DNA from: Gordionus sp. m RMFG-2023
Lineage: Eukaryota; Nematomorpha; Gordioida; Chordodea; Parachordodidae
Length of the DNA: 64,000 nucleotides
Assembly (NCBI RefSeq): GCF_954871325.1
Contig: NC_088775.1
Span: 44,121,561 to 44,185,560, forward strand
Direction: 5' to 3'
Part shown: positions 23,092 to 33,475 of the stretch, in pieces
Numbering within the stretch: position 1 is the stretch's first letter
How the letters are laid out: each line of letters starts with the position of its first letter
The notes under the pieces: model-generated
Databases searched by the model: none
What the model was told of the DNA's origin: nothing
Seen by the model: only the letters and a program-made list of their open reading frames with translations
Position numbers and translations under genes: made by a program

Positions 23092-25102
23092 TGTTGCGTT
23101 GTTCTAATTTCTTAATCTTATTATATATTTTTATAATCTAATTTTTTGTTATTTGTTATAATCTAATTTTATTTTATAAACGGCGTAACCTTACTTTTTT
23201 ATATATTATTTTACTTTTTTGTATTTCGTTTTATATTCTAATTTATATTTTAGAAAAGGTATATATACCTTAAGAAAAGAAAAAGAAATTAGTTAATAAA
23301 ATATATTTTTACAGACTCGAACCTCGCACCATATCGTCTCCAACCATATTCTTTGCATGGTGCCCCGGGTGGTGGACTAGAAAAAGATGACTACCTAATC
23401 TGCTGAGATGACCATCTAATCTATGACGATTGCTTAATCCATTGAGATGACTCTATTTATATGACTACCTATTGTGACGATTGTTTAATCCATTGAGATG
23501 ACTCTATTTAGACTACCTATTGTGACGATTGTTTAATCCATTGAGATGACTCTATTTATATGACTACCTATTGTGTTGATTGCTTAACCTATGGAGATGA
23601 CTACCTATTATGACTCTACCTTGTGCTTAACCTATGGAGATGACTACCTATTATGACTCTACCTTGTGCTTAACCTATGGAGATGACTACCTATTATGAC
23701 TACCTTATCTATTGTGATGTTATGACTACCTTATCTATTGTGACTACCTAAACTACTGAGATGACCAAGAATCAAACCTTAGTACGTTCTTTCATGCAAA
23801 AAGCTTCTTTCTTTATGGTGTCCCGGCTCTGGATGTTGGACTGGAATATAATAGCCAGCACCTAACCTAATGTGACAACCTAGGAAGAACTGATATGGAA
23901 GTTGAACGATAGGTTATGAATTCTATTTTGTGAGACCAATGATGGTTACTTATTATTCTAATCCACGTAAGAAGTATTATAAATTAAAATTTTATGCCAG
24001 GATAAAGGCATGTTATAAATTTTTAAAATTACTAAAATGTAAAATCATAATGGATAATATTGATATTTTTTGATTTCTTGAATGATGACCAATTGTTGTA
24101 AATTAACATAAACCTAAAGATGAATTCTTAAATATAATTAAAAATATTAAAAATCCTAAACAAGAAGATAAAACTTAATTTTAAATATGTTAAAATGTAA
24201 TTTTTAAATCACATGATTGATTCAAATAACCCTTATAAGTAATACTTAATATGATAAAAAGTTTTTGAAATTAATGAAGACAAAAAGTTATGTAAAAAAA
24301 ACATTCATTTTAGAAAAATATATTTAAATTATATGGTGAATTTTCAAAACATCTTATGAAGAATTTTTTTTTTTTTTGAATTAAAATTAGGGTGTGAAAT
24401 TTAAATTTTTTATTTAAAGAGAGGGAAATGTGAATATTTTATTTGCATATTTTAACCTCGGAGATTGAAAATAAACAAAAATAAATTAAATACTAAAACG
24501 CAAAAATTAATTAAACGCTAAAACGCGAAATAATAAAATTTATTAAAACGCGAAAAATTAAAACGCTAAAAATATAACAATCTTATTGATTTATCATTCT
24601 TCACTTATTTTAATATTTTGATGAACTATTAATTCTTATTATTCGCGACTTACTGATGATTATGACGATTTTAAAAAAATTGCGATTTAAACGAACCAAC
24701 GTGCAAAATCAAACCAACGATTGGGACAAGCCAACGTTATGATGATTTGTGATACAACTTGATTACCAAAACGATTAACCACTTGGACAACAAACTCTCT
24801 GTGTCTTCTCCGATGAAATTATCAGAAGAGGGAGAATGTTGCGTTATTCTAATTTCTTAATCTTATTATATATTTTTATAATCTAATTTTTTGTTATTTG
24901 TTATAATCTAATTTTATTTTATAAACGGCGTAACCTTACTTTTTTATATATTATTTTACTTTTTTGTATTTCGTTTTATATTCTAATTTATATTTTAGAA
25001 AAGGTATATATACCTTAAGAAAAGAAAAAGAAATTAGTTAATAAAATATATTTTTACTGACTCGAACCTCGCACCATATCGTCTCCATCCATATTCTTTG
25101 CA
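23092..25102 (+). mobile_element. Short non-coding LTR retrotransposon (TRIM/LARD type), 2011 bp, looks structurally whole
   Basis: Two 266-bp LTRs (23092-23357 and 24837-25102) begin TGTTGCGTT and end ATTCTTTGCA. The element is flanked by AAGAC on both sides (23087-23091 and 25103-25107), the 5-bp duplication of an integrase-mediated insertion. Immediately inside the 5' LTR is TGGTGCCCCGGGTGGTGGAC, in the place of a tRNA primer-binding site; immediately before the 3' LTR is the purine run AGAAGAGGGAGAA, a polypurine tract. The LTRs differ at only about three positions by eye, so the insertion is young. The 1.48-kb interior has no coding capacity and includes a minisatellite, so it would depend on an autonomous relative. 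Family (Ty1/copia or Ty3/gypsy) is not determinable. Confidence 0.92.
23370..23775. repeat. Minisatellite inside the LTR element
   Basis: Reiterations of GAGATGACT, TGACTACCTATTGTGACGAT, TGTTTAATCCATTGAGATGA (about 55 bp, three copies) grade into a 46-bp unit with TGTGCTTAACCTATGGAGAT (three copies). It lies directly after the primer-binding site, in the position of gag leader sequence. Confidence 0.88.
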
Positions 25103-25429
25103 AAGACCTATAATTTTGCTTGTTGCATGTTCCCCCAAGAATGCTTGGTTATGAGTAATCAAATAACCAAGATATAGTATTATTTTTGTGATTGAGCAAT
25201 CATTATTAACACATGTTTTGAAGGCATTAGATATAATATAGAATTTTTTTTATTAGAAGTTTTAAATAATCAGACATCATACTGTGAAGATTCATGTACA
25301 ATATATTGTGGCCTCTATATTACCATTTATCCATGCCTTCATATAATGTAAATTAAATTTAAAAATTAAAAAAATTTTTTTTTTTTAATGTACCTCCTTT
25401 AAAATTTTAAGAAGCAGTTGCTTCGTATC

Positions 25430-26767
25430 CCCACCGTTGTAGGGGCCACTGCAATAAAAGATATAATATCATCTTCTGGCCTAATCAATTATGATAATGA
25501 CCTCAACTAGCTTCCCATGCATTGAAGATGTTCTCGTCATACATATAACTTAGTTACAACACAAGATGCCAACAAAATACTTTTAAACAATGGGGAGTAT
25601 AAGAAAGGTATAACTTAACTATATCTAAATGTCATTGTTTATGGAACTAACAAAACAAATCTGGGTCACCAGCCAAATTAATTAAGAAGAGATTACATTC
25701 TCAACTGCCGTATCCCGTTATAACAAAATGGGGTTACTTTTATAAATCTCTGGAGAAAAATATTATTTTTAAGAAGTGTCTATGGAATTTGATTTATTAT
25801 GTGATAAATTAAAATTGTTTAGATTAATATCACATGATCGGGATTTTATAAAAGAATATGTTAGTATAATTTTAAATTATATCTTATAAAAAAATTTACA
25901 AATTATAAATCAGATTATGCAACAAGTGGCTTAAGCTATATATACTCGAAGGTTAAAATACAATCGGGGTTATTATACCACATCAATAACACAGTTTTAT
26001 ATGTGTGGAAGATGTGCAAGGATTAAAATATTGTCAACCTTCAAAGAATGCTATATTAGCTAGGATTAAAAAAAGGTAACTTAAATTATAATTGATTCTA
26101 AATTAATAATATAATGTTATTGCTGCAATTCTTCATCCTTTATTTAAAACTGACTTGCCTTGGATAATGCAAGAAAGGAATTGAGCAAAAAAAGGAAATT
26201 TTAAGTTATACTAATACCTCAAAGTGAATCTCAGACATATGAATCCAGTTCGAAACCAACATCATATGAGGTAGTTAGATTTTTTACCTAAAGCACAAAA
26301 TACTGTTGATAATGAATTTTACAAAATTTTATAAAGTCCAATAATAACACATTATCTTTATATGATAATTTCCCAAATTTAAAATTAATTTTTATTAAAT
26401 ATATTGTTGCTTTTACTCAAGTGCTCTCGTAGAGCGTTTATTCAGTCTTGGGAAGCTCATGAAGAGAAGCGAGAGCGTCTCATAGATAAAAATTTTGAAA
26501 CAAATTTGTTGTTAAAAACAAATAAACATTTATTAAACTCTAATTTTTATGAAAAATAAATAAATGCTTTTTTTTCAATACAAATATATATATGATATTT
26601 TTTATTTTGATATAAATATCAATATATTCTTTTTTCCGATATTTTTGGGTTAATTATTTTTTTATATAAATAAATGCGTTCAGTAAATATAATGCGTTAT
26701 ATGAATGATGTAAAAAGTAACTTATAATGTAACTAGTTACTTTTGAAATATAACTTTAACACTTTGT
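25430..26767 (+). pseudogene. hAT transposase fossil with its 3' terminal repeat
   Basis: Plus-strand blocks in order: LPMH-RCSRHTYNLVTTQDAN (matches LPxHxRCxxHTLNLVATxD), LNCRIPL/LHSQLPYPVITKWGYFY (matches the P-x-x-TRWNSxYDS block), IAAILHPLFKTDLPW (matches the A-x-LHPxFK block), then VERLFSLGKL and RLIDKNFETNLLLKTNKHLL (the C-terminal dimerisation motif, split by a frameshift). About 200 bp downstream, AGTAACTAGTTACTTTTGAA-type sequence ends AACACTTTG at 26767; reversed it starts CAAAGTGTTA, which fits the hAT end rule YARNG. The 5' end was not found. Dead. Confidence 0.7.
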
Positions 26768-27399
26768 TTCAAAAGTAACTTTTAAGGGTATATAAAAAGA
26801 AAAAAAACAAATCGATTATTTAAATATATATTTACATATTATTTACAATCAATATTATATTTATATAATTATAAAAATATTTTTCATATTTTAATAATAA
26901 ATATAGTCAATTTGGCTTGAGATAATCGTTTATTTTGCTGAAACCATTTCAGCAATTTTATTATGATTAATATTTATATCACTTTTGTTTCTCACTGATT
27001 CAATATAACAAATTTTTCCCATTTATCTAAAAAAATTAATAATATAAAAATTTATATACCGCTTAGATACCACATTTATGAGATAAGTTCCAGAAAATAT
27101 ATTGATTTCTTCTTGTTATCAATATTTTAAATTGTAATGTATTTATAGTAAATATACCATTCGGGAAGAAAAATAAAAGAAATTTAAAAATTAAAAAATG
27201 ATCAATAATAATTGCCTCATGCCATGTTAAATATATGGCATCTTTCATTGGCACATAACCTATTAATATGTCTAATTTGACAAGTCATGTGGCCTTTGCC
27301 AAATCTTCAATCGTTTCATTTTGACAAAACTAGAAAATGGCACGTGGTTTATAAATCATATGTTGCAAAATTATAAATTTGAAGCGTAACCTCATAATT
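26768..27399. other. AT-rich DNA upstream of ARL1
   Basis: It must contain the ARL1 promoter and 5' UTR. No TATA box or initiator can be singled out in such AT-rich sequence. No upstream exon with an in-frame ATG and a good splice donor was obvious. Confidence 0.4.
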
Positions 27400-27942
27400 A
27401 TGGGAAATTTTTTTAGCATATTTCGGAATCTATTTGGATCCAGAGAGATGAGAATATTAATATTAGGATTAGATGGAGCTGGAAAAACTACAATTCTATA
27501 TAAGCTCCAAGTTGGTGAAGTTGTGATGACTATTCCAACCATTGGTTTTAACGTTGAACAAGTTGTTTATAAAAACATTAAATTTCAAGTTTGGGATCTA
27601 GGAGGTCAAACTAGTATAAGACCTTATTGGAGATGCTATTATTCTAATACAGATGCAGTAATTTATGTTGTTGATAGTGCTGACAAAGATCGAATGGGTA
27701 TATCCAAACAAGAGTTAATTTCTATGTTAGAAGAAGAAGAACTAAAAACTGCTTTATTACTGGTATTGGCTAATAAACAAGACATAGAAGGGGCTCTAAA
27801 ACCATCAGAAGTTGCAGAAACATTAGGACTCAATAATTTGCGCAACAGGACTTATCAAATTTGTAAAACTTCGGCTGTTAAAGGTGAAGGATTAACTGAA
27901 GCAATGGATTGGCTTGTAAATGCTCTTCAAAATGTAAAATAA
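27400..27942 (+). CDS. ARL1: ADP-ribosylation factor-like protein 1 (ARL1), intact and intronless
   Basis: This encodes a 180-residue small GTPase of the Arf family. ARL1 acts at the trans-Golgi, where its GTP form recruits GRIP-domain golgins and arfaptins. Visible motifs: Gly2 for N-myristoylation and an amphipathic start ([11 protein letters not shown]); P-loop GLDGAGKT at 23-30; switch [11 protein letters not shown] at 44-53; switch [19 protein letters not shown] at 65-81, with Gln70 and the GRIP-contacting Tyr80 (Tyr81 in the human protein); NKQD at 125-128 and TSA at 157-159 for guanine binding. Length equals the family norm (human 181). The ATG at 27400 is chosen because it gives MG at the N-terminus; the frame is open seven codons upstream without another ATG. 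It ends in TAA at 27940. No intron interrupts it, and no frame damage is seen. There is no poly(A) tract after the stop, so there is no positive sign of a recent retrocopy. It is the only host gene I can support here. Confidence 0.96.
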   Translation: MGNFFSIFRNLFGSREMRILILGLDGAGKTTILYKLQVGEVVMTIPTIGFNVEQVVYKNIKFQVWDLGGQTSIRPYWRCYYSNTDAVIYVVDSADKDRMGISKQELISMLEEEELKTALLLVLANKQDIEGALKPSEVAETLGLNNLRNRTYQICKTSAVKGEGLTEAMDWLVNALQNVK

Positions 27943-28890
27943 TATAATATACTATGTGTTAATATAAAAATTGCAATTTGTTTTTTTGTAGCATAAATTG
28001 TTATACTTATATATTGTTAGGAAACTATTTGCTATTGTATTATTTATATAATTAAATAATATATATATAATTTATTCTCTACATATTATCTAGTGACTTA
28101 TCTTTATATTTGGTATATTACAATTTTTTATATTTGATAAATCACATCACAGATATTTTTAAATTATGTTATTTATTATTTAAATTAATTTGAATTTTTT
28201 AGTTATAATCCAAATAATTTAAATTAATGCTAAATGACAGTATTTTATATTTAGAGAGGTAATATGATAGCTTAATATTTTATAACATTGGATTTAGTTT
28301 TATATATAGATAATTATCAATTCAAGTAGGTTAATTTCAAAATAATGAGGCATTTTTTCTTATTGAATTGTTTTATTTTACAATAAAGAAAAATGAGTTC
28401 TTTATAAGCATTAATATAATGTTGCTATCTTGTGCTTATTGGTAGTAGGAAATATAGTGTTTAATCCATTATATTATCTTATAACAGGGTTGGGCTAACA
28501 GTTAACTACATTTGTAGTTAAACTACAAACTACTTTTTGTATTTTGGTTGATGCTTCTTTTGGGGTTCTTCATTTCTTTATTTTTTTTATGTAATTTTTT
28601 ATATTAATATCAGATTGGTTCTTTTTCCGATTTGTTAATTTTTTATTTCATATTAAATATATCTTTTTTAGAAATATTTTTTTTAAAAAAAAATTGTAAA
28701 ATATACTAAATATAAATATTATCACTTCCGAGTTTTTGATTTTTTAACATATTTAGAGCTATAATTCTTAGTTCCGATTATAGAGAATATATATATGTCG
28801 TAATTTTTAAAGGGATCTTTATCCGGGATTTCATATGTTTTAAAGGGATAATAAAAAACTAGGTTTTAAGTTAAGGAATGATAATGCAAT
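27943..28890. other. ARL1 3' flank and AT-rich DNA; possible hAT end at 28485
   Basis: The 3' UTR should lie in the first few hundred bases, but no unique AATAAA can be chosen. CAGGGTTGGGCTAACAGTTA at 28485 has the look of a hAT terminal repeat, followed by an inverted ACTACATTTGTAGT motif, but no partner end was found. Confidence 0.35.
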
Positions 28891-28892
28891 AT

Positions 28893-29665
28893 TATCTAGT
28901 GCTGTAAACATTTCTAAAAAAATCGAGCGCGTTTAACGTTTATTGACAAAATCGAACACGTTTACTTTCAAAAAAAGGAACGCGTTCACGTTCGTTCAAA
29001 ATTTTATGATAAATTTTTTTTTAAATTTAATTTAAGATAAATAAATGTCTTATATTTTTTAACACAATATATTAGCTATGTTAAAATATAATATAGTTTT
29101 ATTTTGATTATGTAATTCAAAATACATTATAATATAACGAATAAAAATATATTTTATTTTTAGAAAAATTTTCTTATTAAATTTTAATGACAATTGTTTT
29201 TCAAAATTTCCATCAGTCAGGAACACTTGGCAGTTAATTTAATACGGCATTAGCTAAAAACGCGCTCTACAGGGGCAGATGAGGGGATTGCGGTATTATA
29301 CTTAAACAATTCTTTTAATGTGGAGAATTTATTAAAAACATTTATTGTTTTGTCCTTTGCTTCAAAAAATTGAGATAGGTTATCCTCCTCCAATCCATTC
29401 TTTACTTACTCGTCAAAAAAAAGAATATCTGGAAATTAAGTTCTTGCACTATCATTTCTAGGGTTTTGAATGCATTTTTTCAATAACGCTATAACTTTAT
29501 TTTTTATTGGTTCGTTCTGAGGAAATTTAATCCATGGCTATTGAAGCTCGAATATTGGGTGTATAATTGCAGAAAGAACATATTGATCTATATAATATTT
29601 TGATAGTGATAGGTTTAATACTTTTTATTAATCCCATTTAATAATGCGTCTATCAATAGTTCACC
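28893..29665 (-). pseudogene. hAT transposase C-terminal fossil with 3' terminal repeat
   Basis: Minus-strand peptides in order: MFFLQLYTQYSSF/SAIIHPIFEL (matches LSxxxHPxFKL), NGLEEDNLSQFFEAKDKT, INVFNKFSTLKELFKYNT and AIPSSAPVERVFS, the last being the diagnostic hAT dimerisation motif with SSAPVERxFS intact; a stop follows. TAGTGCTGTAAACATTTC at 28899, read outward, fits the 3' TIR of such an element, followed by short GAGCGCGTTTAACGTTTA / GAACACGTTTACTTTC subterminal repeats. It was not paired with a 5' end. Confidence 0.65.
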
Positions 29666-29736
29666 ATAATTTAGGCCACTAGTTTTTTTATTTTAAAATA
29701 ACTATCGAAGATCTATTCAACTGAATATAAATCTCT

Positions 29737-31430
29737 CCCCCTAAATTGGCGAGTCTAGGTCTGCGGGGTCAGGAATATTTTTATCAAAACAAAATATCGA
29801 TGTGGGTATTAAATAATAGCTAATTTTAATATCATTTGACTGAAAGTCTTCATTCTTAGTCATGATGGGTAGACTTGGTCTAGGTGAGGGGGGGGGAGGT
29901 AAAAAATAAAAAATATTGATATGGGATCAAATAAAAGGTAATTAAAATATCTTTTTATTGTAATATTAATTATCACTCTAAGTGGGCGGGTCTAGGTATC
30001 AAATGAAAGCATATTTAAATATTTTTTGACTGAAAGCATTCATTCTTGGACTTGATGTGGGGGGGGGGGGGGAGTAAAAATAATTTTTTTGATGGGTATC
30101 AAATAAAAGATAATTAAAATATATTTTTTTTTGTATTAATAATAAATACTTAAAGCGAAGGTTTTGGAGGGTTAGGAATATTTTTTATCAACACAAAATA
30201 TTAAATAAAAAGATCAAATCTATGATCCAAAAATATTGAAGCCAAAATAATCCAAATGGAGGGCGAGAAACTATGGGTTGGATCAATAATTTAACCATTC
30301 CTAATAAGACCATCTCCATAATAACATCAAGAAATGCATCTTCTTATCGTAATTGTAAATCAGTTTGCAATTGCCAAAAAAGTTACAACAATAAGAGACG
30401 CCAATGTTTTAAAAAATGGCATTAATTGTTTCACAAAATGTCACTTAAATATTATTTGTGTATAATAAATAATTGTTTAAAATTATATTTTAAATTTCAA
30501 TTATCAAAATCTAATAAAATATGTTTTGATTATATAGCAAAAAATATAATAATAGGGATGATTTGCTTGTAAAAGTGTAATAATTTATAATTGCAATAAG
30601 AAAAATTTACGTCATTTTAAAATTTGGGAATCGATGGTTACAAATATAGCTTCCAGAAATTTTGAGATCTAAAATATACATATTATATTAAGTCCCGAGC
30701 AAATAATTTTATCATTAGGTTACAATGAGTTTATAAAAAGCATTGACTATATATGACCCCTACTTATAGTGATATTTAATATTGAAGTCTTGTTGAATTT
30801 AACTTTTATTTGATACCCATGTTGATGTTTTGTGTCAATAATAAAATTCATGATATCTTAAAGCGTGATAAATTTAATATAATCAAAAGATTTTTTAATT
30901 ATTTGATATCCATAATTTTTATATAGACCCCCCCCCCTCCCATTCCCAGATTAAGTACAACCCTTTATGATAAGTGTATACTTTCAGTCAAAAGATATTT
31001 AAATATTTTATGTTTATAAAAATATTTCAGACCACCCAAGACTCCGCCTAGTTAAGTCTAATTATTACAATCAAGAGATATTTTAATTACCTTTTATTTG
31101 GTACCCATATCGTTATTTTGTATGGATAAAAATATACTTGATCCCCCAAGACCTAAACCCGCACACTTAAAGTGATACTTATTATTACAATCAGAAGATA
31201 TTTTAATTACCTTTTATTTGATACCCATATCAATATTTTATCTAATCTTCTCCCCTTTCACCTCCACCTCCCAAACCAAGTCCAACCCATCAAGACCAAT
31301 AATAAATACTTCCAGTCAAAAGATATTTAAATTAGCTTTTAGTTGTTACCTACATCGATTTTTGTGTTGATTAAATTATTCCTGACCCCCCAAGACCTAG
31401 ACCAGCCCGCTTGGTTACTGCCACTCTCGG
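29737..31430. mobile_element. Foldback element, 1.7 kb, arms of tandem repeats
   Basis: Left arm (29737-30215) and right arm (30765-31430) are inverted copies. The outermost strings are GGCGAGTCTAGGTCTGCGGG with GTCAGGAATATT, and on the other side AATTATTCCTGACCCCCCAA with GACCTAGACC. Each arm contains repeated modules: TTTTATTTGATACCCATATC, TTATTACAATCA-GATATTTTAATTACC, and TTCAGTCAAAAGATATTTAA next to a G or C homopolymer. The right arm has three module copies and the left about two and a half. The about 550-bp loop is AT-rich and non-coding. No target duplication was identified. Superfamily unknown. Confidence 0.75.
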
Positions 31431-31490
31431 GAGGTATATTATTATTTCTTTATGTTATTTTTTTATGTTATTTTTTTTTGGTATCCCGTC

Positions 31491-32150
31491 TTTACAGAGA
31501 ATCTTTTATAGAGAATGCAAATATAGAGAAACTTTTATAGAGAAAACAATTGTAGAGAATGTCGTTTATAAAGAATATCGTTTATAGAGAATGATTTTAT
31601 AGAGAATTTATTTTATAGAGAAACTTTTAAAGAGAAAACAATTATAGAGAATGTCGTTTATAGAGAATCTCATTTATAGAGAATGATTTTGTAGAGAATA
31701 TCGTTTATAGAGAATGATTTTATAGAGAATTTATTTTATAGAGAATTTATTTTATAGAGAAACTTTTAAAGAGAAAACAATTATAGAGAATGTCGTTTAT
31801 AGAGAATCTCATTTATAGAGAATGATTTTGTAGAGAATTTCGTTTATAGAGAATGATTTTATAGAGAATTTATTTTATAGAGAAACTTTTAAAGAGAAAA
31901 CAATTATATAGAATGTCGTTTATAGAGAATGATTTTATAGAGAATTTATTTTATAGAGAAACTTTTAAAGAGAAAACAATTATATAGAATGTCGTTTATA
32001 GAGAATGATTTTATAGAGAATATTTTACAGAGAATTATTTTATAGAGAATATTTTACAGAGAATTGTTTTAGAGAGAATTATTTTATAGAGAAGGATTTT
32101 ATAGAGAATAATTTTATAGAATTTTATAGAAAATGAATTAAGTATTATTT
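31491..32150. repeat. TAGAGAA minisatellite array A1 (left end of copy 1)
   Basis: About 40 tandem units of 14-18 bp built on TTTATAGAGAAT, with variants GATTTTATAGAGAA, GTCGTTTATAGAGAA and AAAACAATTATAGAGAA. The variants recur in blocks of about 100 bp, showing higher-order duplication. Confidence 0.92.
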
Positions 32151-32519
32151 TAGAAATAATTTTTCTCAAAAAAAGCCAGATGCCGTCATATAAATTCTCG
32201 GAACCCTTGAATAGAAAAAGGGAAAAAATAATCATAAAAAAATTTATTCACGTTCCTGATTTGTATTGCTTATGAATATTATGATAATATTTTTGAGTTT
32301 CCTCTTGTTATTTTTTTTAAAATATGCTGAACAATTAGAAGTAGTAATGCTAAAATTATTAAAATGTTTCCTTCTTTATCAGTTTCTATTAGTGCTTTGC
32401 TTTAACTAGTAGAGTAGCCATTTAAAAAAAAAACTATTAGCAACAAAGCCAGCCTTACACCAATTGTTTTAGAAAATTTTGTCAATATTTAGTTGCTTTG
32501 TGCATTATTTTAATCTGCT

Positions 32520-32752
32520 TAGCCCGACCCCGATTTTTTAAAAATATATGATATATTTTTAATTTGCCTAGATAATAATGGTGATTTAAAATATTTGGTT
32601 TTAAAATATATGGCCCGGCCCGAGTTTTTTCAAAAAAAGCTTTTTTTGACCCGGCCCGTGTATTTAAAAAATAAAATTTTAGGCTCGGCCCGGGTATATT
32701 TAAAAAAATTAAAATACTGCCCGGGCTTAAGGTCGGGCCAGGTCTCTGATTT
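32520..32752 (-). mobile_element. CCCGGCC-type hAT remnant within the left arm
   Basis: GCCCGGCCCGAG, GACCCGGCCCGTG, GGCTCGGCCCGGG and GCCCGGGC alternate with AT-rich spacers and end GGGCCAGGTCTCTGAT, i.e. the TIR AGAGACCT of the family at 59011-59911. The inverted partner lies at 46453-46715 in the right arm. Confidence 0.7.
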
Positions 32753-32859
32753 ATAGTGGGCTTTTATAATTTCCCTAATAAATCTGATTTTACCAATTTT
32801 GAAGAGAATCTACCCTGGGAATTTCATACGATTGCGCCAATATTTTTTTGTATTTAATA

Positions 32860-33475
32860 ATTTTATTTTTTCATTTTAAATCATAAATTGAGCGCGTTTT
32901 ATTAAATTTTAAATTTGATTTCGCTGAAAATGCATTATAATATGTATAGAATACCCACCCTATAAATTTCAGAAGATCTTATATTGAACCTCTGAAGAAA
33001 TTTTAATTTACATTAATCTGAAATTTAAGTAATGTTAGTAGCCTAAAAATCAGCTAAACCTAATTTGGCTTAACCGAAAAATCGCCTAAAACTAATTAGA
33101 CAAAATGTAGGGACTAGGAGCTAGGCTAATCGCCCGTCAGCGTTACGCATCACTAAGCCTAGCCTTTATTAAAATTATTTAATATATTTATTATGTAACG
33201 ATATATGACGGGCGATTAACCGAGCTCCTTAGCCGATGGCTAATTTTTGAATAATTAGTTCTCGCCTATTTTAATGCTAAGCCTAATTATGCTTAGCCGA
33301 TTTTTTAACCTAAAAACTTGGCTAACCGTTTTGGAATTGCCTAAATTAACCGATTGCGCAACATTAAGGGTGGGCATTCTACACTTATTCAGGTGCATTT
33401 CTGACAAAATCAGATATTTAAATTTAATAAAACGCACTAAATTAATGATTTTAAATGCAAATAATAACAAAAACA
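32860..33475. repeat. Imperfect palindrome (foldback MITE) inside the left arm
   Basis: AAATTGAGCGCGTTTTATTA, TAGAATACCCACCCT on the left pair with AGGGTGGGCATTCTACA and TTTAATAAAACGCACT on the right. Nearer the centre GGAGCTAGGCTAATCGCCCG pairs with CGGGCGATTAACCGAGCTCC. Repeated TTAGCCGA/GGCTAA motifs fill the interior. The same structure occurs inverted at about 45690-46310. Confidence 0.75.

Noticed and set aside
27943-28100. Poly(A) tail of a processed ARL1 retrocopy
   Set aside because: No A-run follows the stop codon and no flanking duplication was visible.
30059-30073. G15 tract as a regulatory G-quadruplex
   Set aside because: Homopolymer inside a foldback arm with a C-tract counterpart in the other arm; no gene nearby that it could regulate.
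31491-32150. CRISPR-like array
   Set aside because: Units are contiguous with variable lengths and no unique spacers; this is a minisatellite in a eukaryotic transposon.
32035-32235. Minus-strand frame rich in KIIL-type repeats (66 codons)
   Set aside because: It is a translation of the TAGAGAA minisatellite.
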